DNA of 64,000 nt from Ancylothrix sp036704045 (GTDB taxonomy: Bacteria; Cyanobacteriota; Cyanobacteriia; Cyanobacteriales; Oscillatoriaceae). A program made the translations under genes and the position numbers. Positions within the stretch are counted from its first letter, which is position 1, and every line of letters begins with the position of its first letter. The stretch spans positions 1 to 64,000 of the forward strand of contig DATNQM010000052.1 in assembly GCA_036704045.1 (NCBI GenBank), given 5' to 3'. Below are positions 35,439 through 43,187 of the stretch, piece after piece. The notes beneath the pieces were generated by a model. It did no database searches. It was not told where the DNA came from and saw nothing but the letters and a program-made list of their open reading frames with translations.

Positions 35439-36665
35439 ATGACAAAAATTTGGGTTTTAACAGAACTTTACTATCCAGAACAAACCTCAACCGGCTATAT
35501 ACTGACCCACACAGCCGAAGGATTAGCCCAAGAATATGATGTGGGTGTAATAACAGGCCCCCCAACCAACTTTTTTGAGCGCCAAAAAGCCCTCCCATAC
35601 GAAGAAAAAAACAACGTTAAAATATATCGATGTCAGGGAACAAGCTTTAACAAAGATATCTTTTGGGGACGAATAATAAACCTGGTTACCCGTTCAATTA
35701 CCATTTTTTGGAAAGCCTTTTTTTATTGCAAAAAGGGAGAAACCATATTAGTTGTAACAAACCCCCCCTTATTACCTTTCTTTGCCCTGCTGTTAAAATG
35801 GCTAAAAGGTTGTAACTTTGTTTTATTAATTCACGACTTATATCCTGAAATTTTAGTTGCTACCGGCCTATACAAAGCGTCATCATTTATTGTCAAAATC
35901 GGACATCTTTTAAACCGGGTTCTTTACAAAGAAGCAACGAAAATTATTACCCTTGGTAGAGACATGACAAAACTCGTCGAAGCCAAGCTAGACGCAGACG
36001 ATAAAAAAATAACTTGCATTACTAATTGGGCTGAAGTTGAAACTGTTAGGCCAGAGGATCGCTTTAATAATGAAACATTAAAAGACCTTAATTTGATTAA
36101 TAAATTTGTGGTTCTATACGCAGGAAATATAGGTAGAACTCACGCAATAGAAGACATAGCAAAAGCAGCTAAATTTTTAGATTTATCCACTAATATACAT
36201 TTTTTATTTATAGGTTTTGGAGCCAAAAAACAGTGGTTAGAAAACTATATAAAAAATCAGGATATAAAAAATATTACAGCTGTTGCACCACGACCTGATA
36301 GAGCAGAACAAAGTATCTCTTTAAATGCTTGTGATGTTGCAATAATAACATTTATACCGGGGATGGCCGGTATTTCTGTTCCTAGCCGAATGTATAACCA
36401 AATGGCAGCAGGTAAGCCCATAATAGCTGTAACAGATGACTGGTCAGAACTAGCTGAAGTAGTCCGTGAAAATGAAATTGGATGGGTAATTAAACCTGGT
36501 GACATTACAACCTTAGTGGAGACAATTAAATATGCAGCAGAACATCCTGAAGTTTGCACTCAAATGGGAGCCAAAGCTGCTACTGTCGCTCAAACAAAAT
36601 ACTCTTTTTTTGAAACCGACTTAGCTTACAAAAAACTCTTTAAAGAAATCGAATATTTTTCGTGA
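35439..36665 (+). CDS. glycosyltransferase family 4 protein, WbuB/WcaI-like
   Basis: 408 residues, GT-B fold. WVLTELYYPEQTSTGYILTHTAEGL opens the acceptor domain and is characteristic of WbuB-type (L-FucNAc-transferring) and WcaI-type enzymes. A hydrophobic segment ILVVTNPPLLPFFALLLKWL (about 105-125) probably contacts the membrane. The donor domain has VVLYAGNIGRTHAIEDI and PSRMYNQMAAGKPIIAV (E-x7-E region altered). WbuB works on N-acetyl-fucosamine, which would fit the WbpM/WbpV-like genes downstream; that link is inference. Confidence 0.8.
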   Translation: MTKIWVLTELYYPEQTSTGYILTHTAEGLAQEYDVGVITGPPTNFFERQKALPYEEKNNVKIYRCQGTSFNKDIFWGRIINLVTRSITIFWKAFFYCKKGETILVVTNPPLLPFFALLLKWLKGCNFVLLIHDLYPEILVATGLYKASSFIVKIGHLLNRVLYKEATKIITLGRDMTKLVEAKLDADDKKITCITNWAEVETVRPEDRFNNETLKDLNLINKFVVLYAGNIGRTHAIEDIAKAAKFLDLSTNIHFLFIGFGAKKQWLENYIKNQDIKNITAVAPRPDRAEQSISLNACDVAIITFIPGMAGISVPSRMYNQMAAGKPIIAVTDDWSELAEVVRENEIGWVIKPGDITTLVETIKYAAEHPEVCTQMGAKAATVAQTKYSFFETDLAYKKLFKEIEYFS

Positions 36666-36708
36666 AAAAGTCTTTAATTGCTCTAATTACTGGTGAGAAG
36701 AAAAGATT

Positions 36709-38832
36709 ATGAATCGTCGTAAATTTTTAAATTGGATGGGATTAAGTTGGTTAGCCAGCACTTCCCCTATCGTCATTGGGGCTATACTAGCCCGTTCCGA
36801 AACCAAACCCCCATTCGTATCACAAACCTCCAGCACTCAACCCATAACTTTTTACATCTCACCCCTTGGAAATGATCGCTGGTCTGGCAAATTAGCGACA
36901 CCCAACTCCGAGCAAACAGACGGCCCTTTAGCCACCCTCGAAGCTGCTCGCAACCGCATCCGAGAACTCAAACGCCAGCAGTCCGGCAATCTAAACCAAG
37001 CTATCAAAGTCTTATTGAGAACTGGAACCTACTACCTCACTCAACCGCTTTTATTCACACCAGAAGACTCAGGCACCGCTAATTTTCCCATCACCTACGC
37101 AGCTTATCCCAATGAGCGACCCCTCATTAGTGCAGGCCGGCGCATCACCGGCTGGCAACCAGAAACCATTGATGGTAAAAGGCTTTGGGTCGCAGAACTC
37201 CCAGAAGTAGGGCAAGGCAAATGGTTCTTCCGAGAACTGTGGGCCAACGGTCAAAGACGCACACGAGCTCGCCATCCCAACAAAGGTTATTTAAAAATTG
37301 CCGCAGTTCCAGACTTAACAGAGCAAACCTCCATCCGTCAAGGTCAAAACCGCTTTAAATTCTATCCGGGCGATATCAAAAACTGGGCAACAATCAATCA
37401 AGCCGAAGTCGTACTCATGAATTTTTGGATGGACTCACGGATGCCAGTTGTCCGAGTCGATGAAAATCAAAGCTTAATTGAATGTACAAAACGCAGCATC
37501 TTCCGCATGGAGCCTACTGATAAAAATGGCACAGCATCAGCTATTTACTACATAGAAAACGCCCTAGAAATTTTAGACAGCCCTGGTGAATGGTTTTTAA
37601 ATGCTAAAACAGGCAAACTGTACTATATGCCCCTGGCCGGCGAAGACATCAATAACACAGAAATCATTGCGCCCAGCTTAACCAAAATTCTATCTTTACA
37701 AGGAAAAACCGATTCATTTGTTGAACATCTCTCCTTTGAAAATTTAGCCTTTGCCCATAGCGAATGGTATTACCCAAACGATTTTAAACACAACTGGCCG
37801 GCACCCGATGTTGGTGGTTTTCATCAAGCTGCCTATGGAATTCCAGGCGCTATCTTTTGTCAATCGACGCGCAATTGCATCTGGAAAAATTGTCAAGTCG
37901 CCCATATCGGTAACTACGGCATAGAATTTTCAACCCGCGCCTACTTAAACGAAATTAGTAACTGTGAGTTTTTTGATTTAGGTGCCGGTGGAGTCAAAAT
38001 TGCTGATGGCTCCTGGTCAATTAAAGTAAAAAATTCTCACATCTATGATGGCGGACGACTATTTCATGGAGCAGTAGGAATCTTAATACAAGAAGCCCCA
38101 GAAAACCACATTTTTCGCAATCACATCCATGACTTTTATTATTCCGGTATTTCCGTCGGCTGGAGTTGGGGCTATGACGAACGGCCCGCAAGAGATAACC
38201 GCATTGAATCGAACCACATTCACCACATCGGTATTCGCTCCGACGGTGACGGCCCACTTCTTAACGACAAAGGCGGCATTTACACCCTTGGCGTTCAACC
38301 GGGAACCGTCATCATCGGGAATATAATCCACGATATCCAAGCCTATAATTACGGAGCTTGGGGCATCTACCTTGATGAAGGCAGTTCCGAAATTAGTATT
38401 ATAAATAACCTCGTTTATCGCACTAGAGACGGAGGTTTTCACATACACTACGGTAGAGATAATGTAGTGAGAAATAACATTTTTGCCTTTGGAAAAATAG
38501 CTCAAATTCGCCGCTCTTCTGCTGAAAATAATCTATCTTTTACTTTCCAAGGAAATATTATTTATTGGAATGAAGGTAAACTCTTAGAAGGCAAATGGGA
38601 AGACAGTAAATTTGTATTCGATAAAAACTTATATTGGCGAGTTAATGGCGGCGATATTCGTTTTGCAGATATATCTTGGGATGAATGGCATAAAAAAGGA
38701 ATGGACAAAGAATCTTTAATTGCCGATCCTTTATTTATCGCAGCCGATCAGGGAGATTTTAGACTTAACCCCAACTCACCGGCATTTAAACTGGGCTTTC
38801 AACCGATTTCCCTCGAAAATAGGCAAACGTAG
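36709..38832 (+). CDS. Tat-exported right-handed beta-helix protein, GH141-like
   Basis: 707 residues. The start MNRRKFLNWMGLSWLA is a twin-arginine signal (RRKFL), so it should be exported folded. From about residue 47, ITFYISPLGNDRWSGK and then DGPLATLEAARNRIRELK, LLRTGTYYLTQPLLFTPEDS and ISAGRRITGW follow the pattern I associate with GH141-type beta-helix enzymes. The parallel beta-helix repeats run from about 330 to 650 (CIWKNCQVAHIGNYGIEF, IFRNHIHDFYYSGISVGW, IINNLVYRTRDGGF). Possible roles are trimming or lysis of the cluster's own polysaccharide. Its position between the transferases and the initiating-sugar genes supports this. Catalytic residues cannot be assigned by eye. Confidence 0.75.
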   Translation: MNRRKFLNWMGLSWLASTSPIVIGAILARSETKPPFVSQTSSTQPITFYISPLGNDRWSGKLATPNSEQTDGPLATLEAARNRIRELKRQQSGNLNQAIKVLLRTGTYYLTQPLLFTPEDSGTANFPITYAAYPNERPLISAGRRITGWQPETIDGKRLWVAELPEVGQGKWFFRELWANGQRRTRARHPNKGYLKIAAVPDLTEQTSIRQGQNRFKFYPGDIKNWATINQAEVVLMNFWMDSRMPVVRVDENQSLIECTKRSIFRMEPTDKNGTASAIYYIENALEILDSPGEWFLNAKTGKLYYMPLAGEDINNTEIIAPSLTKILSLQGKTDSFVEHLSFENLAFAHSEWYYPNDFKHNWPAPDVGGFHQAAYGIPGAIFCQSTRNCIWKNCQVAHIGNYGIEFSTRAYLNEISNCEFFDLGAGGVKIADGSWSIKVKNSHIYDGGRLFHGAVGILIQEAPENHIFRNHIHDFYYSGISVGWSWGYDERPARDNRIESNHIHHIGIRSDGDGPLLNDKGGIYTLGVQPGTVIIGNIIHDIQAYNYGAWGIYLDEGSSEISIINNLVYRTRDGGFHIHYGRDNVVRNNIFAFGKIAQIRRSSAENNLSFTFQGNIIYWNEGKLLEGKWEDSKFVFDKNLYWRVNGGDIRFADISWDEWHKKGMDKESLIADPLFIAADQGDFRLNPNSPAFKLGFQPISLENRQT

Positions 38833-38857
38833 GGATTAACTTAAAACAAATAAATCA

Positions 38858-39841
38858 ATGAAATCAATTTTAATCACCGGCCCCACCGGCTTCATCGCCA
38901 CCCATCTAATCCCCTATCTCGCCAACCAAAGACACCAAATTCGGGCAGCCCTCCGCAACCCTTCCAAAACCCTACCGCCCAACGTCACCCCTATCCTAGT
39001 AGGCGAAATTGATGGCAAAACCGACTGGACAGAAGCCTTAAAAGACATTGATACCGTTATCCACCTAGCTGCTCGCGCCCACATTTTAAACGACAAAAGC
39101 CCCAACCCCGAAGCAGAATTTTTCACAGTCAACACCGAAGGCACCACCAACCTTGTCAGACAGTCCATCGCAGCCGGTGTTAAACACTTCATCTTCATCA
39201 GTTCCATCGGCGCAATGGCAACCCTCAGTAACCAAACCCTTACAGAAAACTCTCCTTGCAAGCCGGATACCCCCTACGGACGCAGCAAACTCCAAGCAGA
39301 AAAAGCCCTCATTGAACTAGCCGGCCCCTCCCAAATGACCTGGACAATCTTGCGTCCCACTCTCGTCTATGGCCCAGGCAACCCAGGCAATATGGAACGT
39401 CTGATTAAACTGATTAACCGAGGCTTACCCCTTCCCTTTGGCAGCATCAAAAACCAGCGCAGCCTCATCTATGTTGGCAATCTAATTGATGCCATCGCCA
39501 CCAGTCTTACCCACCCCAACGCCAAAAATCAGACTTTTATCGTAAGTGACGGACAAGACCTTTCCACACCCGAACTGATCCAAAAAATAGCCAAATATTT
39601 AGAAAAACCCTGTAACCTGATGCCGGCCCCACCAAGCCTTCTAAAACTGGCCGGTTATTTAGGAAACACCGGCCAAAATTTACTAAACCGGCCCCTACCC
39701 CTCAACAGCCAAACCATTGACCGCCTACTCGGTTCCCTTATTGTTGACACAACTAACATTCAAACCAACCTAAATTGGCAACCACCTTTTACCATAGATG
39801 AGGGTCTTTTCCATACCTTGCAATCTCAATGGCACTCATAA
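38858..39841 (+). CDS. NAD-dependent epimerase/dehydratase, WbpV-like
   Basis: 327 residues, extended short-chain dehydrogenase. The Rossmann motif TGPTGFIATHLIPYL (7-21) and catalytic YxxxK in TPYGRSKLQAEKA (about 142-154) are present; ILRPTLVYGPGNPGNMERLI and KNQRSLIYVGNLIDAI are typical of sugar nucleotide 4-reductases or epimerases. It overlaps the WecA-like gene by 13 bases. A reductase followed by an initiating transferase and a WbpM-like dehydratase is the WbpV-WbpL-WbpM arrangement that makes and uses UDP-QuiNAc/FucNAc in Pseudomonas; the same reaction is inferred here. The region returns to C-rich composition like the 5-16 kb genes. Confidence 0.8.
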   Translation: MKSILITGPTGFIATHLIPYLANQRHQIRAALRNPSKTLPPNVTPILVGEIDGKTDWTEALKDIDTVIHLAARAHILNDKSPNPEAEFFTVNTEGTTNLVRQSIAAGVKHFIFISSIGAMATLSNQTLTENSPCKPDTPYGRSKLQAEKALIELAGPSQMTWTILRPTLVYGPGNPGNMERLIKLINRGLPLPFGSIKNQRSLIYVGNLIDAIATSLTHPNAKNQTFIVSDGQDLSTPELIQKIAKYLEKPCNLMPAPPSLLKLAGYLGNTGQNLLNRPLPLNSQTIDRLLGSLIVDTTNIQTNLNWQPPFTIDEGLFHTLQSQWHS

Positions 39842-40830
39842 TTCTTTCATCCCTCAGCTTCGTCCTTAGCCTCGCTACAGTCGCCTTCATAAAAAAACGC
39901 TTTAGCCAACAACTCCTCGACATCCCCAACGAACGCAGTTCCCACAAACAACCAACCCCACGCGGCGGCGGATTAGGCTTTATCATCGCCTTTGCCATAA
40001 CAAGCTTAATCCTCTATCTTCTCCCCACCTACTTCCCCCAACTTATTAACAACCAACCGGCCATCCCCAACCCTACTTTCCTCTGGCTGATCCTCACTCC
40101 CCTTACCATAGTTGGCATCATCGACGATAAACAAGGACTACCCGTCGGCCTGCGCTATGTAATTCAACTATCCGCTGCCGCCATTGCCGTTGCCTGCTTT
40201 GGCCCTTTCCCCCAACCTTGGCTGACCCAATTCGGCACCATCGGTACAATAGCAGCCTTCACCCTCACCGTCATTGGTATGACAGCCGTTATCAATTTTT
40301 ATAACTTCATGGATGGCCTTGACGGTCTCGTAGCAGGCACAACCCTTATTCAGCTTGGTTTTTTAGCCTTTTACCTAAACCAACCCCTACTCTGGCTAAT
40401 TTTCGCAGCAATCTTAGGATTTCTATACTGGAATTGGTCACCCGCAAAAATCTTTATGGGAGATGCTGGCAGCACAGTTTTAGGTGCAACCATTGCTTGT
40501 TCTCTCCTCAACAACAATAATGATACCCTTCAAGCTTGGTCAGCCTTGGCAATAACCCTACCCCTCTTGGGTGATGCCATTTATACCCTCATTTGCCGCC
40601 TTATTAAACGTGAAAATATTTTCAAAGCCCATCGCAGTCATTTATATCAAAGACTACAGCAAATTGGGTGGAGCCATGCTCAAGTTTCTAGCACCTATAT
40701 AGCAATAACGCTCATAATAGCAATGGGCATAGCTCTATTTGATAGGATTGCAGCCTGGATAGCCTTAGCAGCAGTAGCAGGTATAATTTCTATCGCTGAA
40801 ATATATTTACAACGCCTTAAGTCATCCTGA
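39829..40830 (+). CDS. undecaprenyl-phosphate sugar-1-phosphate transferase (WecA/WbpL-like)
   Basis: 333 residues, about 10-11 membrane helices, of the MraY/WecA superfamily that starts lipid-linked polysaccharide synthesis on undecaprenyl phosphate. Metal and substrate motifs are in place: D99-D100 in GIIDDKQGLPVG, NFMDGLDG (157-164 region), GDAGS (211-215) and AHRSHLYQRL in the last cytoplasmic loop. The N-terminal SHKQPTPRGGGLGF loop is standard. The donor is a UDP-N-acetyl sugar, and its neighbours suggest a 6-deoxy form. Its start lies within the end of the upstream epimerase gene. Confidence 0.87.
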   Translation: MALIILSSLSFVLSLATVAFIKKRFSQQLLDIPNERSSHKQPTPRGGGLGFIIAFAITSLILYLLPTYFPQLINNQPAIPNPTFLWLILTPLTIVGIIDDKQGLPVGLRYVIQLSAAAIAVACFGPFPQPWLTQFGTIGTIAAFTLTVIGMTAVINFYNFMDGLDGLVAGTTLIQLGFLAFYLNQPLLWLIFAAILGFLYWNWSPAKIFMGDAGSTVLGATIACSLLNNNNDTLQAWSALAITLPLLGDAIYTLICRLIKRENIFKAHRSHLYQRLQQIGWSHAQVSSTYIAITLIIAMGIALFDRIAAWIALAAVAGIISIAEIYLQRLKSS

Positions 40831-41058
40831 GCCTTTTTAATCATCGCTCTTTTTTACACCACTTTTGGGAATAAAACACCCCAAGATGAAATTCATATCT
40901 TATAATCGACGCAGTTTGTAAACTTATATCTCAAACCTAGCTAGATGCAGCCTTTTATGTACCATTTCCGCACAAAAGTGGGAACTTGGCTCACTAAATC
41001 AGATTCTTGATACAAGTGACAAGTTTTTTTAACAAGCTCAGAAACTACTGCTAGTCGA

Positions 41059-43101
41059 ATGAACAGCCCCACCAAAGTCACTATGCTCAACAAAAAATTA
41101 GTCAAAAACCTCGCTGATGCTATTCAAACAGCAGCAGCCTCACTATCAAGGCGACAAAAACACACTCTTCTAATTGGCATTGATATCATACTTTTCTTAA
41201 TCGCAATATATGGAGCCTTTGCCCTACGTTTCAGCCCCATCAACCCCCTAGATAAAATTCTCCCCTACACCGGCCTTATTACGCTACTAATTTTCATTAA
41301 AATAATAAGCTTTATAACAATGGGCATTTACCGCCCAGTTTTACGTTACACCGGCCTAGAATTTTTCTTTAGCGCCACCAAAGCTGTTTTATTAAGTTCT
41401 GGTACATTCGTTCTCCTTGCTTACTTACTAGAATTCTTACAGCTACCTCGCTCTGTACTCCTTAATGATGCTTTACTCACCTTCCTACTGGTAGTAGGAG
41501 TGCGCTACTCAATGCGTTGGCTTGTTTGTCAGCTTGTCTATAGAGCAGGGCAAAACAAACCACCTCAACGAGTCATAATTTACGGAGCAGGTGCCGGTGG
41601 GACTCAACTAGCGCGAGCCTTGGCTTATCAAAGTAACTATAACCTAATCGGTTTTGTTGATGATGACGCTTCTCTCCAAAACCAAATTATCCAAGGTTTA
41701 ACAGTTTACCCCCCATCATACTTACCAAGGCTAGTAACTCAAAAAAAACTTGACACAATTTTGCTAGCGATGCCCTCAGTAGAGCGTTCAGTAAAACGTC
41801 AAATTATCGAACAATTACAAACCTTATCAGTATCTGTTAAAACCGTACCTAGTATTGGTGAAATCTTAGCCGGAAAAGTATCAATTAGTGAAATTAGAGA
41901 TGTTGATATTGCCGATTTGCTAGGTCGAGAAGAAGTTGCACCAGATCCAGAATTACTAAAAATGAACATCACCGGCAAATCAGTATTAGTCACTGGTGCG
42001 GGTGGATCAATAGGCTCAGAACTATGTAGACAAATTGCTCAACAACAACCTAAGTGTTTAGTGTTATATGAAATGAGCGAATTCGCTCTATATAACATAG
42101 AAATGGAACTAGGAGAAACTTACCCTAACCTAAACAAGATTGCTTGTCTAGCATCTGTCCTTGATAAAAATCGCCTAAGTTCGACTCTCTATAAGTATGA
42201 AGTCGATACCGTTTACCATGCAGCAGCCTATAAACACGTCCCCCTTGTCGAAGCCAATCCTGCTCAAGGCATTGTTAATAATGTAGAAGGAACTCTTACA
42301 GCAGCCCGCTGTGCAGTAGACTGCGGCGTAAAAAACTTTGTCCTTATTTCCACAGATAAAGCCGTTCGTCCCACAAACGTCATGGGAACAACCAAACGAG
42401 TTGCTGAATTGATTTTGCAAGGCTTAGCGGCTCAGCCAGAAATGACTACTAACTTTAGTATGGTTCGGTTTGGCAATGTTTTAGATAGTAGTGGTTCAGT
42501 TGTACCGCGTTTCCGTAAACAAATCGCTGCGGGAGAAGCCCTCACCCTAACCCATCCAGATATTACTCGTTACTTTATGTCAATACCCGAAGCTGCTCGT
42601 CTTGTAATACAAGCTGGCGCTTTAGGCAAAAAAGGAGAAATTTTTCTTCTTGACATGGGTGAACCGGTTAGAATCTACGATCTGGCACTACAAATGATCC
42701 GGCTTTCTGGCTTAGTTCCTGGACAAGATATTGAAATTAAAATAACAGGACTACGACCTGGAGAAAAACTTTATGAAGAATTACTCATAGATGGTGATAA
42801 TATCACCCCTACCCGACATCCCAAAATTTTTAGCGCCAGAGAAGCAAAAATACCTTGGGAAATTTTACAAGCTCGTCTGGAAGTCCTTCAGACAGCGGCT
42901 CGGCATAATAACCGGGGGGAAATTATCACTCAATTGCAACACCTAGTACCAGAATATAAACCAGCCAATGTAGCAGTATCGCTAAAGGCTCCAGTCAAAG
43001 TAATAGCTCCTTCTGTAGAGTGTAGTAGTGGAGGCATGGCAGTATATACAGATCGGCTAAACAAGAGCGGCATACATAGCAATGCGAACTTAGCTCATTA
43101 G
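41059..43101 (+). CDS. membrane-bound UDP-sugar 4,6-dehydratase (CapD/WbpM family)
   Basis: 680 residues. Four N-terminal membrane helices (about 38-155) and a CoA-binding-like Rossmann domain (VIIYGAGAGGTQLARAL) are followed by a second, catalytic Rossmann domain with VLVTGAGGSIGSELCRQIA at about 305. HAAAYKHVPLVE and STDKAVRPTNVMGTTKR (about 430-446) carry the active site; the usual YxxxK Tyr is Met in this long subfamily, as in WbpM. It converts UDP-GlcNAc to the 4-keto-6-deoxy sugar. A 228-base gap separates it from the WecA-like gene, so a separate promoter is possible. Confidence 0.88.
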   Translation: MNSPTKVTMLNKKLVKNLADAIQTAAASLSRRQKHTLLIGIDIILFLIAIYGAFALRFSPINPLDKILPYTGLITLLIFIKIISFITMGIYRPVLRYTGLEFFFSATKAVLLSSGTFVLLAYLLEFLQLPRSVLLNDALLTFLLVVGVRYSMRWLVCQLVYRAGQNKPPQRVIIYGAGAGGTQLARALAYQSNYNLIGFVDDDASLQNQIIQGLTVYPPSYLPRLVTQKKLDTILLAMPSVERSVKRQIIEQLQTLSVSVKTVPSIGEILAGKVSISEIRDVDIADLLGREEVAPDPELLKMNITGKSVLVTGAGGSIGSELCRQIAQQQPKCLVLYEMSEFALYNIEMELGETYPNLNKIACLASVLDKNRLSSTLYKYEVDTVYHAAAYKHVPLVEANPAQGIVNNVEGTLTAARCAVDCGVKNFVLISTDKAVRPTNVMGTTKRVAELILQGLAAQPEMTTNFSMVRFGNVLDSSGSVVPRFRKQIAAGEALTLTHPDITRYFMSIPEAARLVIQAGALGKKGEIFLLDMGEPVRIYDLALQMIRLSGLVPGQDIEIKITGLRPGEKLYEELLIDGDNITPTRHPKIFSAREAKIPWEILQARLEVLQTAARHNNRGEIITQLQHLVPEYKPANVAVSLKAPVKVIAPSVECSSGGMAVYTDRLNKSGIHSNANLAH

Positions 43102-43187
43102 TGTATTAGTCAAAAAAACACAAAGGACAAATGACTATATTGAGGCTTTTTTCCTGCTAAGGTAAGCTTGAACTTACGAAAATCGTT

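Noticed and set aside
38083..38505. Minus-strand frame within the beta-helix gene
   Set aside because: Antisense to a gene with clear repeats and signal peptide; no independent support.
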